A DNA stretch of 48,791 nt from the NCBI GenBank assembly GCA_037447655.1, contig JBBHKE010000581.1:14732-63522 (forward strand), written 5' to 3'. Position 1 is the first letter of the stretch, and each line of letters opens with the position of its first letter. The stretch comes from Zygnema cylindricum. Its lineage: Eukaryota; Streptophyta; Zygnematophyceae; Zygnematales; Zygnemataceae. Position numbers and translations under genes: made by a program. The notes under the pieces were generated by a model, which did no database searches, was not told the origin of the DNA, and saw only the letters and a program-made list of their open reading frames with translations. This document shows positions 1-11,900 of the stretch, piece after piece.

Positions 1-77
<77 letters not shown>

Positions 78-101
78 GCTTCTCTCCCTGTCACTTTTCA
101 G
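1..101 (+). repeat. (CT)n microsatellite forming the polypyrimidine tract of an SR45a acceptor
   Basis: An uninterrupted CT dinucleotide run fills about 1-73 and passes into tctctccctgtcacttttcag, the acceptor of the first visible SR45a exon. The repeat therefore lies inside the intron and continues the polypyrimidine tract. It reaches the window edge, so its full length is unknown. Confidence 0.9.
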
Positions 102-3100
102 GAGAGAGGAACCTAACATAAACCCTGGCAACAATCTCTATGTTACTGGTCTTTCCACACGTGTGACGGAGCGTGAATTGGAAGATCATTTCTCAAGGGA
201 AGGAAAGGTGCGATATTTTGACATTTGATACTGCTCAAAATTGCGGAAACACATGAGAACGTTATATCTGGCGACCTCTTATGATATCCATATTATACTG
301 GTGTTTCACGTATAATATGCAACATAGTGTTTGGTAACCACTTTGTGTATCCCTATCTTTGTGCATATTAAAACTTTGATGTTGTGAGAGGGATGTAGTA
401 GAAGTTATGACGTCTCCTTTTTTTGTTTGATAAATGTTGATAGTAAGCTGTTCCTAATCCTTTCGCAGGTTAGTGAATATGTATTTTTCTGACCTTCACG
501 TACCTGATAATATATTTTTTATAATTCTTACACAGGTTAGTGAATGCCGGCTCGTTGTGGACCCTCGTACCAGGGAGTCCCGTGGATTCGGCTTTGTAAC
601 AATGGACAGCTTAGAGGACGCTGACAGATGCATCAAATACCTCGACCGGTCCATACTCGAGGGGCGTGTTATTTCCGTTGAGAGGGTATGTACTTTTAAC
701 ATGTTACTTTTTAAAACACTAGGTTCAGGTGTAGTATCGTTTAGGAGTAGAGGACGTAAGAGCAAAAAATACTGCAACTGGACAGTGTGAAAGTCCTTTT
801 GTATGTGACCTGGTTCCTTTTACACTCTTTGGTGTGTCTGCCAAGCTGGCGCTTTGCTGTGGCCAACACCCTGTGGCCTGTCCTGCTGTCCACCGCTAGC
901 AGAGTTTATTGTTCTAATTCAATGTGTGGTTTTTTTACCCGAAATCATAAGTTAGTGTCAATAACTAGTTAACTGGTTCAAAATTAGCCACATGGCAGAA
1001 CATAATTTACTGTAGTTAATGTCTAAGTGTTAGTGTTAACGCTAATAATTACAATAGAATGGGCGGTGCACTACTGAAGGTTTGAGTATGCTTTTTTGTT
1101 CTGTGCTTTGCTGATGGTTGTCTGTGTCTTGCTGCTTTTGGCTGCACCATATCCACCAATGAAATGCAGTTTTCTATCCTCCATGCCATCCATCGCCATC
1201 AAAAACCCTGTAGTGTCTCCATCAACAGGCCAAGTCGAGCGCCTCCCAGCATGTGCTCAACTTGAGAGGTGTCGACTTGAGACTTGACGACTTGAGAAAT
1301 GTTGAGATGTGTCGTCGACAGTGGTGCAAGTCAGTTGACTATTATTATTGCAGCTTCAACTTGAATTAGACAGCTTCAACCAACAGTGATTATTGCCTTC
1401 TGTCAGCCCATCGGTATTGCAACACCCATTTATTGCAACATATGTCGATGTGTCGACAATCAAGTGTACACTGCTGCAAGTCTGTTGACAGCTCCAACAG
1501 TGATCATTGCCAGTTGTACAACTTATGTTGATGTGTCGACAATCAAGTGTTGAGATGTGTCGACAGTGCTGCAAGTCTGTTGACTAGCGAGAGCATCAAC
1601 TTGAAATAGACAACAGCCCCAACAAAGCATGCACGCTGTCAGCCCATTTCGACATGCCTGCAGATGTATGCAACCCTATTTTTTTTCAGGCTAGCACCAA
1701 TATATTGGCAGCTTTCTCCTGCATGGGTCAGTCTAGTAGCCTTAATATCAGTCAGTTCTAACAACCACCAATTCTTTAGAAAACACACAGCCAGTAGGAT
1801 GTGCCCATTGTAACGGTCAATTTACTGTGAATCCTCCTAGTTATTTTAAGTGGTGCATGAGAACTGACAGCTTTGGCTTATGTCTTGTCACCCAAAAATC
1901 TTTCTCCTGCAGCGACGTCTGTGGACATTTTTACTAACTCCTGCTTGTTCTCATTGAATTCTTGCTGATCGCCCTGTTTAATTTATTCGGGTTTTTAAGG
2001 CTTCTCATCATGCTGATGTTTTTGTTGATGGGTTGGGGAATCTGCTTCTTTTTTGAGTGATTTTTATCTCGATTTAATTGGATTCCATTCTCAAAGGAGT
2101 CGGTTGGATTTTCTAACGCTGTTAGTACTTTGCAGGCTAAACGAAAGAGAGCCAGGACTCCGACTCCCGGCAAGTATCTTGGAGTACGGACCGCTCGTGA
2201 AGTCGGTGAGCCCTTTTTTTTTGTGCTATTCACTTCGAGGTTAAGTCTTTGCTGGGTCAGTTCTGTGCATAGGCTTTTTGTTCTCTTTCATTTCCAGTGT
2301 GAAGGTTGGCAGACTAATTAGCTTCACTGAGAGACAACAACACAGTTTTAGGTCTTCAATTCTACTTGGTGGTGATTGTTTTTGTTTCTAGGACTGTTGA
2401 ATATTGGATATATGGGGTGAAATTTCTGAATGGTTGACCATTTGTGCTTGGAAATGTAGTGTGATCAATTATGGTTGGATTCCAACAGTAGTATATATGC
2501 TTAATGATGCAGCTGCTCTTCAAGAATACGAGCGAAGCCGGGGCAGAGGTAGCTACTATGACGACCGAGACAGAGACAGGGATCGCGATTATCGGGATAG
2601 TTCTCGCCGATCCCCTCGATATTCTCCTTACCGCGATAGTCGGGAGCGTTCTCCAAACTATGCTCCTTACAGAGGTGGAGGTGGATATGGGTGAGTTTTT
2701 TTTATTTTTGAAGTGTTTATTCTTCCTCCGTTGCTTGGTGCCTGAAAAGTCTGCCTCAGAAATTTCCTTGGAAATCTGGTGTAAATCCGTGTTTGCTTAG
2801 AAATGTTTTGTGACAGTGGAAGTGAAACAATGAGAAATAGTCTCAGATGTTTTCATTTGCTGGGTTGATGACTTTAGTTCTCGCCGATCGCCGCGATATT
2901 CTCCTTACCGTGACAGTCGAGAGCGTTCGCCAAACTACGGGCCGAACAGAGGGGGTGGTGGATACGGGTGAGTTTTGGTGTTCTTGCCTTCGACTAGAAC
3001 AAAACAGAAGTGGTTCAGAAGGTAACAGGTACATGCATGAATCGGTTTTGTTCATGGATGGGTATCTCAGTTACTGAAACAAATGTTTTATTCAAAAAGA

Positions 3101-3335
3101 GAAAGTTTAAGTTGTTGTTGTTCACGGGTACTTGAAAGATGGGAATGATGTCATTTTCTCGTATGTTTGTTCACGCAGCCAGTTTTGGTATTCATTTTCA
3201 ATATTATCTGTAAGGTTTTCGTTCTAAAGTATGCAATGATTTGTCATTTTTTTTCGATATTTAGTTATGTCAGTGAAAATTGCGTGTGTTTCAAGTCTGT
3301 CTTTTTTGTTACTCGTCTTTTGCAGACGCTGGTGA
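102..3335 (+). CDS. SR45a: SR45a-like splicing regulator (RRM + RS/Gly tail), 5' truncated by window edge
   Basis: Transformer-2/SR45a-type nuclear RNA-binding protein that modulates pre-mRNA splicing. Exons by splice sites and phase: 102-207, 536-685, 2136-2205, 2513-2690 (or from 2525), 2878-2967, 3326-3335 (stop TGA 3333-3335); about 200 codons visible. Exon 102-207 enters with one base of a split codon, so the N-terminal RS exons lie to the left. The RRM spans the first two visible exons: RNP2-like LYVTGL, then TRVTERELEDHF, RNP1 RGFGFVTM and LEGRVISVER. The next exon gives the SR45a hallmark KRKRARTPTPGKYLG. The tail is Arg/Asp/Ser rich (RDRDRDRDYRDSSRRSPRYS) followed by GGGGYG. The last two RS exons are duplicates of each other, and the acceptor at 535 has an upstream twin at 468. 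Family and exon chain are secure; the alternative acceptor at 2512/2524 and any extra exon in the 1.45-kb intron are not resolved. Confidence 0.9.
686..2135 (+). other. Large SR45a intron with diverged tandem repeats
   Basis: The 1.45-kb intron between the RRM and the TPTPG exon. Around 960-1075 there is MITE-like sequence (GTTAGTGTCAATAAC ... CGCTAATAATTAC ... GGGCGGTGCA) resembling the TIR family found elsewhere in the window. From about 1265 to 1620 there are diverged repeats sharing TGTCGACAATCAAGTGT, GCAAGTCTGTTGAC and ATGTGTCGAC. No extra exon could be supported. Confidence 0.6.
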
Positions 3336-4519
3336 GGTGGATGACATGGTAGCCACAAAGGGGAGGACAACTACTAGTCGCTGATAGGAGGGAATCTTTG
3401 TCCCAAGAGAATGTTTACCTCTTGTTTATCAGAAATAACCAGGTCGTTCAGTGTCAAAATTAAAATGACCGAGTCTTAAGCCTTGTATGATTTTTAACAC
3501 AAATTTGAACTTTGTTTACTATAGTGATAGCTCTTGAAAATGCTGTCTTTCTACTTTTGAAGAACTTTTCGCCAACAGTCCGTTGCTTAAAGAGGAGGGA
3601 TTGGTTCCATGCCAGGCTGCATTTGTGGCAACAACAATGCACTCGGTTCTTGGACGAATGTCACGTTTTTTAGCTATTATATATCTCTCCCTTCGTTTCT
3701 GTTGTTGATTTTTTCTTTCCATCTTTGAGGTTTTTTTTTAGCACTAGAAAGAATTGTGTATCAAATTTGGTTAACAATGCTTGTTCAAAGAACATATCTT
3801 CGTCGAGATAGTTTTATTTCAACTTATGTGTGTTTTTTGTGGAATGTCATGTTCTCTTTACTTTTGATTGCCAAAAGTCTTACTACCGTTTTTACACTCC
3901 AGAAATTTAAGATGTGTGAATGGATTCTCTTTGCAATAGTTTCAGCAGAAGTTAAAATACAGTTTCAGGGGAAATCATCCAGTTTCAGTAAATTTCATTC
4001 CAATCCAGTTTAGCAGAAATTTTCTCTTTTATGTTCATTTCATTGCAAATAAATGTTTGGGAGCCGAAGATTGTATGTTACAATCGAGATCTTATCAACC
4101 AATAGTGCAGAGTTTATGTCATGTTCTTGGCATTTTAAACAATATTCTGGTTGACAAGGGGAGAGGATCAACAAGAGGTTTTTCCTATTGTGAGCTATGC
4201 ATGAAGGCATTAGAACTGGCTGACATTTGAAGACTTTTATGGTAGTTCCTGGATTATTTTTCTCAATGGTTCAATAAATGTAGATTGTTCAGTGGGCTTA
4301 TTCAAGTCTAGGTTTCAAACAAATGTTTATGAGCTGAAGATCAGTCAACAATGGTTTGTAATATAATGTGCCATTTGCTATTCTCTCTCTGGCCGGAAAA
4401 GCATTTGAAGACTTTCAGCGCGTGAGCACATTTTACGTAGTTTTGACTTTCATGTATGTGTTGACACCCAGTTGACGTAGAAATATCGCCGGGGACTAAA
4501 CACAGTTTCTCTTTTCTTT
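3336..4519 (+). other. SR45a 3' UTR and downstream flank
   Basis: Noncoding, T-rich sequence after the SR45a stop. Candidate poly(A) signals AATAAA lie at 4048-4053 and 4273-4278, in two similar contexts (AAATAAATGTTTGGGAGC and ACAAATGTTTATGAGC), which suggests another short local duplication. No gene seen. Confidence 0.5.
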
Positions 4520-4728
4520 TGTGTGCAACACTATTGTTCAATATTTTTTTCCCTCTTAAAACATCTTTTCTCTGCATTCACATCCTATTTTCAGATTGAA
4601 ATTGGCAATCTGAAATCCTGCCTTACAATCACACCCGTCAGATCCATAATCCGACAAGTGTGCACGAAGAAAAGATATATTTAGTGGCAAAAAAACATTA
4701 ACATTAACTTCGATACAGGCAAGGTTCG
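4520..4728. mobile_element. MITE family A, diverged copy
   Basis: Contains CACACCCGTCAGATC and AATCCGACAAGTGTGCACGA as inner inverted arms and a right shoulder TTTAGTGGCAAAAAAACATT, matching the better copy at 14535-14756. The outer TIRs are decayed; boundaries are approximate. Confidence 0.5.
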
Positions 4729-4746
4729 TTAGTTTTCTCGCCCGCG

Positions 4747-5020
4747 GTGTGCAGGTTGTGCAGGTCGCCTACATAGGGCGAAATGCCCCGTGACCTGCAC
4801 ACTTTGCAAAATAACGCCCGGGACCTCGGATTATTAGGCTTGTATGTTTAGGGTTTTATATTGGTTGTGTTTTTTTTTATATAAAAAAACACACAAATGA
4901 TAAAAAAAACCCTAAACATATATTTACGAGGCGACACGCTGCACGAGGCGTCGTAAAGCGAAATGGGAGGGGGGGCGACGTGGACACCTTTACAGGCGAC
5001 CTACACACCTGCATACGGCC
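4747..5020. mobile_element. Compact inverted-repeat element with internal hairpin
   Basis: Left end reads GTGTGCAGGTTGTGCAGGTC and the right end, on the reverse strand, reads GTATGCAGGTGTGTAGGTCG, so the ends are imperfect TIRs. Subterminal GCGAAATG words recur inside. The centre is a hairpin: TATGTTTAGGGTTTT ... GTGTTTTTTTTATAT pairs with TATAAAAAAACACAC ... AAAACCCTAAACATA. The ends are GC-rich against an AT-rich background. No coding capacity. Confidence 0.55.
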
Positions 5021-5919
5021 TAAAAATACACGGTTCAGTGGTGTTTCTTTTTTAGGTTTTATTCTGCCTCCATGTACATTTTCTTTGTCTTGTTTTGGCT
5101 TTCTCTCATTTTTTTCCATGTACTCAGATAGTTTACCATTGTGTTTCCTTCATATAGCTTATTATTGAAAAAACACTCAAAGGAAAATGATAAGGACTAC
5201 ACAGCATCTCCTTGAAAAAAAAGAAAAAAGGAAATACAATTTCAAAAGAATCTTGTTTGAAAAATATGGCCTTCCCTTCAAAGGATCAAAACACAAGCAA
5301 AAGGTTAACAAAATCTTAATTTCCAAAAATACCAAAAGCCCAAAGAAAATTATTTCCATTCCATGAGAAACCTAAACATTAAAAAGCAATCACCTAAAAT
5401 AAGCTTGCAATCTAGCACTAGAACTAAATCCTGGCCATTTATTGGGAAACTACAAAAAGATATACCGGTCTGGAAAAAATCATCCAATGATGATTGTTTT
5501 TTCTTGTTAAATTTTTTTTGTTGATGTTGTTGCTTTTTGCTCACTACACTAAATAATCTTGCTATACAATCTTTTTTTGCCGCCCTAATATTCCAGCTTT
5601 CTGAATTAAGCGGCTTATCTACCAAATTAAACGTTTCGGCGGTGTAAACACCTCACTCAATTTGAGAGCTTTGAAAGTGTCGAAAGTCAAAGGGAAAAGT
5701 TATAGAAGTCAAACGGAAAATGATTAGAAAGTCAAAACAGGAGTTCAAATTCGTTGCACCGATGAATTATTTCGTTAGAGAAACTGACATAAATTACTCC
5801 AAAATGGTCGAAAATTCTTCATAACGGAGTTTCAAAAATTCTTCATAACGGGAGAATTAAGAGTTAAATACGTTCCACCGACGAATTAATCAAAACTTCC
5901 TTCTTTCAACGGAAGTTTG
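5021..5919. other. Intergenic region and GAUT 3' flank with repeated exon-end copies
   Basis: AT-rich sequence with no supported gene. From about 5743 to 5811 it carries a diverged, frameshifted copy of the last ~65 bases of the GAUT coding sequence (5926-5993), with a shorter third piece near 5860-5890 (TAAATACGTTCCACCGACGA). The two poly(T)-bounded AT-rich stretches before that show nothing recognisable. Confidence 0.5.
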
Positions 5920-8900
5920 TTAAAAGTCAAATATGTTACACTGATGAATTAAGTAATTCGAAAAATTGACATATTTACTCCAAAACGGTCGAAGCTCCGG
6001 TATCGCGAGCTCGAGCCATGGCTTCGAAGCTCCGTTATAATGTATTACCGCCGATTTATTAATGGACTCCATACTACTTTCCTGTTGATAACCTAATCCC
6101 AACATATGCCAAGAAGGGTCGATGGGTTGCATATGATTATCAAAAGCTATTAAAGAAGGAGGTAGTGTCCCCAATCTCCATAAACTTAAATTTGCCTGAA
6201 TGTTCTGCGTCCCAGAAAACCCCAAAAACCCCAAAACATGAAAACAAAAAACAAAAAAAAAACGCCATTGCATGAAATGGAAAAGGAATGTAGAGAAGGG
6301 AAGGTGAGAACTTCGGTAAGTGACTAAATCTAGTTTGCGCGTAACTGAAACTAATTATAAAATGTTTTTTGGTCCGCTACTTCGTCTCTTTGGTTTCTAC
6401 TTTGTTTCTTACCTTGCTCCTTACTTTGGTTTGTTTCTCACTTTGGTTCATACTTTGTTCCTTACTTGGATTCCTAACTTTATTTCCTACATTGTTTCCT
6501 ACTTGGTTCCTTACCTTGTTCCTCAATTTGGTTCCTCCATTGTTTCTTACTTTGTTTCCTACTCTGTGTCTATTTTGCTTCTTAATTTGTTCCTTTCTTT
6601 TGTTTTGTACTCTGTTTCTACTTTATTTCTTTCTTCGTTTCTTTCTTTGTTTTTTATTTTGTTTCCTACTTTAATTTTTAGTCAAGGATGCATGGACATC
6701 CAAAAGACCAAAATTTTATTGACTAAAAACGTAAAAAGAGAACCCAAAAAGTAAAAAATAAATAAACCGCGAAAAGGTGAAACGGAAGTGAAAAGAAAAC
6801 CCTAATAAGTGATTTCAATCCTAAAAGGTGAAAAGAAACCTCAACGTGTGAAGAAAAACCTCAAAAAAGTGGAAAAAAGGTCACCTGTCGTTGCCAAAAA
6901 TGATAAATTTCCGTAATATCTGATTGCCTCCAGGCCTCCAAATCCAAAATATTCATACCATAAGCCCAAGCGCATTTTTCGGGGTCAAATTTGTCAGCGA
7001 TTAAGGGGTGCGAAAAATTAAAATAAGATTTAAAATGTTTCGACATAACTTTTTTGTCGTCTCCGCGACAAGTTTCGACTGCCCCGAGAACTCTCCCGTA
7101 GAGAGGAATTTCCCATAATGGACTCAAATCTTTTTGTACCACAACATCGTCGTCTAAAAATACAACCTTCTTAAGTTTTGGAAATACCTGCAATATAAAA
7201 GAAACACAAATAAAAATCATATATAAAAAATTGTAAGAAATTAAGAAGAAAATGGAGGGTCCTTTTGTACCACAACATCATTGTCTATAAATACCACTTT
7301 TCTAAGTTTCGAAAATACCTGCGTTTGCTCCTTTATTGAAAAGTTCCTTAATTCCTAAAAGGTTATTAAAATCCCTACCACTATTATATCTTAATTTTAC
7401 CCAATTAATATTTTCAGCTTAATTATCTTTAATACATTATATTATAGCTTACATTATATTCATTTTCAAAAGTGCAAAAGTTTTGAAGCATAGAAGCAAG
7501 TTGAATAATGGAGCGGCAAAAAAAGAGAGACAAAAAAAACTCGTTATTATATCGGATACCGTAATTAGCGTGGATACAAATACAGTTAAGGTGGATGGGA
7601 ACAAAACAGTCGAAACAGTTAAATGAAGAGAAAAAAGAAAACATGGATAAGAGTGGTTACATATTTTTCTTTTACAACTTTTATTTGGGAATACTAGCAG
7701 TTTTGGGTGGGAATAGAATGGACAAAAAATGTCTTCAAAATTATGATAACTAACGCAGTTTTCTATGAGTAGAAATTTTCTGTGACCAATAATAGCAAGG
7801 TATTAATAGTAAACAATAATAGTTAAGCAAAAAAAAGTAAGGCAAAACCTACATACATGTGTTTCCTCAAAATTTCAGGGTCTCAAACGAAAGAAAAAGC
7901 TTCAAATATCCAATACTTGCAAAACCACACAAAACTTTCAGGTTCAAAAAAGGATCTCGTTTGGAGAGGGAGAGAGGGCGAGGGGGAGAGCGAGAGAAAG
8001 AGAGAGAGAGAGAGAGGAGAGGGTTCCCTTACCGAAGGAAGATACATCCGTAAGTGATTCATAATCGAAATATATTTCGGATTTCGAGAAGCGAGCTTCG
8101 CCGCAAGCAAACCTGGAGAATCCTTCAAGTTTTTTTCGTCTACCGAATGGTCTCCGTAATAATGTCGTTTTATAACATCGGAATTTTCGACCAAGTCTAA
8201 TACAGGGACAGTTTCCTTGTTAAGCCATCCTAATTGATGAATTCCTAAAACCTCCAGTACAGCGGGAGAGGGAGGGTTTAAGGAAAACCAAGCGCACATC
8301 GCTTCATAAGACATCTTCTCCGTGACTATATGAAACACATAATTTTGAGGAACATTTGCATTACTAACAGCCGATTTGACCACCACAGAGGCGGCAAATA
8401 CATTATCTGTTATAAGAACAAAGTGTAAGAGAGAGTTATCTGTGAGTCGGTCGACAAAAGTTAAACCGGGAAGGTGGTTTTGGGCATTAGGATTCATCGA
8501 ATATTCTGCAGTAAGTCGAAGAGAAAGGCAATGGAGACCTTTTGGAATGCCTTTGGATGCAAAATGTCTGTATAAAGTACGTTGAAATTTAGTGACTCGG
8601 TCCCTCTCATCATTTGCTTCCATCTGCATTAAAAAAAAAACAAAAATAGGGGACTTATATAACTCAAAAGCTTGTACAAGAAGTGAACAGATTAGTGACT
8701 CAGTCTCTCATGATCGTCGGCATTAAACAAAAAAAAAAAAAATAGACTCCCAACTCTCTCTCGACAACAAACACAAAAGGTAAAATTGCCATTCATTTTT
8801 TTTTTAATCCTTTTGCAATGGTTTTTAAACGAACCATTAAACATTAGACTGACAATTTTTTTCCTAAATCTTCACGAACCCTAGCTTCAGGTGTCCCCTC

Positions 8901-11900
8901 CACTTAATGCTTATTTGGAGTGACTCACCGTGACTGAAGCATAGAACAAAATTACTATCATACAGTTTGTACTTTTTATGATCTATTGACTTTGTCAAGA
9001 ATAAAACAAAAAAACAATCGTACAGATTGTACTTTTTACAATATATTGACTTGTACTTTTTATGATCTACTTCTAGGGACTGAACCGTACGATTGTGACA
9101 CAGTCAAATAAAAGAATGTGGATTATATAGCAATTTTTTTGAATCACAATGTTATGAATACTAACAGATATAAATATTGTGAAAAGCGCCGATCTGTACT
9201 ATTTGAAAAGTAACCATCTATAATTACATCTTCCTTGCACTTTTACTGCAGTTAAGAAGAAACCAGAAAAAGGTTTTCATAAAGAAAAGAAAATATGTTC
9301 AATACACGCAAAATCGAGCGTCTACCAGAATTTTCACTAGGGCAGTTTTCTCTATCTCAACTGTGCAGTAATACATCAGAGATATTCTCAGTTGTGCAGA
9401 AATGAACGGTAACTGAAAGTAGTAAACTAGTAGTACCGCACTAACTTTTTCTACTACACTACCTTTTCTCTATTGCATTTACTTTTCTCTACTGCACTAA
9501 CTTTTCTCTACTGTGTCAGCTTTACTCTACTACACTAACTTTTAACTTTTTTCCACTGCAATAACTTTTCTTTACTGCACTAGTTTTTCTAAACTACACT
9601 TGTTTTTCTCTAATGCATAAACTTTTCTCTACTGCATTAACTTTCCTCTACTGCACTGACAATTTCTCTACTGCACAAAATTTCTCTATTCAAATACTAA
9701 GGAAACCCAGTTTTCTTACACAACACAGCAACGCATTTTGTCTTGCAGCTCTGAAATTGGTCATACAAGGAGACCCAAGCGCAAAAAAATATAAATATTT
9801 ACCATTACTTACTGCCTTAGTACATGGCAACTACACTGCGTATAAATTCTCACAGAATGCAATGTGTTAGAGCTTACAGTCCCACTCTACCGTAAACACA
9901 TGAAAGCTGCCCATGTGAAAACCCTAAGAAGCACAGCCCATCGCTGTTAATGTAAAAAAATAAAGAGAATGTAATAAAGAGAATTAGAATCAATAATACT
10001 AATTTACGGCAAGAGGGACGTGCCAATTTAAAGCTACTCACCGGTGTTATTAAATTTTACGATTTTCAGTAAAAGGTTGCAACTGATTTGTGTTAATAAC
10101 ACTAATAGCGATGGGCAGAGTAGTTTCCACGGGTCAAATACTCCGTAGGAATGTGTTACACATCAGTCACACATCTAACCATATTTACGTACTAATGATG
10201 CTTAACTGTTTAAGATTTTGTTTTGTTGACAATTAAAAGAACGACATAAGAATTCGCTGACATATGGGCCATAGGGATTGTGCTCGGTTAGAATCGACAT
10301 GTTGTGAAACTAACACCATTGATTTCAAAATCGAATGTTACACCTTGAATCGTTATTAACACGAAGAAATATATAGCCTAGGGTTTAGTTTAGTGTTATT
10401 GATTCTAATTTAGGCCCGAACGACATGGTCGATTTCCAACCGCTTACCAAATTAGTGTTAAGAAAAACACTATTAACATTATTAGCACTATTTTTACGTT
10501 TAAAAGCCAGAAAAAAACCTGCATCGATATAGTGTTATTGCCACTAATAGCAATTCATGGTGCAGTTTGGGTTTTTATTGGTAGTCATTCGACAATAAAA
10601 ATGATGACATAAAAGAATACGTAGACACAATATAGGCAGATAGATTGTGTGAAACTAACCATTGATTTCAAAATACGAACGATAGTTGTCGCGTTATATT
10701 GATATTTTTCTGCTTTTAATGCCAGGTCTTCTAACGACTCCGGTAGACTCTCCTCTCCTTCAAAATCACTTAAAGTGCGTCCTGATCTCAATACTCCGGT
10801 AAGCGAAGCCGTACTCACTCTATTTGCCTGCAAAAAACCACATTATTTTGAGTTCCTAACTTTAATGCGCAGTCCTCGCTCTCTCTCTCCCTCTCTCTCT
10901 CTCCCTCACACACTCTCGCTCTCTCTCTCAACATTAATAGTGATACACGGTGTTAGTCCACTGTCCTCCCTCCCTCCCTCCCTCTCTCCCCCTCTCCCTC
11001 TCTCTCTCCCTCTTCCCCTCTCCCTCTTCCCCTCTCCCTCTCTCCTTCTCCCTCTCCCTTAGGCAGTAATACTTATGTCACGAGCATAAGTGTCAAAGAC
11101 ACGATGAAACACTGCACTTTTGTAAAAAAAACCAGCCATAAGACACTATAAAACACTACAATTATACAGAAACCAGACAAAAAACAACATAAAACACTAA
11201 TTATATAAAAAACCAGACAAAAAGCAGCATAAAACACTATACTTGCATACAAAAACCAGGATAAAGTATAGTGTCTACTTAATACTTCTCGTTTCTGCAA
11301 GTGACCATTAACTTAAAAGCATGAAGTAAACTTGACCAAATTCCTCTACCTCTTCCCTCTTCCATCTTCCCTTGTCCCTCTTCCCACTTCCCTCTTCACT
11401 TGTCCCTCTTCCCTCATCCTCTTCCCTCTTCCTTGTTCCTCTCCGCTCGTCCCTCTCCCTCTTCCCTCTTCCCTCTTCCTCTTCCCTCTTCCTCTTCCTT
11501 CCTCTCCCTTTCCCATCCTCTCTCCCTCAAAAACCTTTCCCTCTCTCATTGTGTTTCTCTCTCCCACCTTCCTTCACCACAACATATTCCTTTTCTTTTC
11601 ACTTCCACAGCATTGGATGGGATTGTCACTCTTTTTTAAGATTTTTTTTTACAAAAATTAGGCAAGAAGGAAGGAACAAAGGAGAGAGGGAGGAGAGAGG
11701 GAGACAAAAAAAGACTGCTCCCTTTATTCCTCAAGATCAGGGAAGGGAAGAATCCACACCGGAAAGAGAGAGGACAGAGGGAATAGAAAGGATAGAGAAG
11801 ACGGACAAAGAAGGACCCCGTTGTTTCTAATGATAAGGCAAGGGGGAGAAGCAACAGAGGAGAGAGGGGAGGGGAGAGGGGAGAGGGGAGGAGAGTGGGG

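Noticed and set aside
4846-4920. Telomere-like CCCTAAA words (also near 23890)
   Set aside because: Single copies inside a hairpin element and inside an LTR, not tandem telomeric repeats.
6320-6754. 144-codon hydrophobic frame resembling a membrane protein
   Set aside because: It lies in GAUT intron 5 and is explained by the TTTGTTCCTTAC minisatellite.
7262-7322. Mutually exclusive alternative catalytic exon
   Set aside because: The copy stops after about 24 codons and has no donor, so it cannot replace exon 5.
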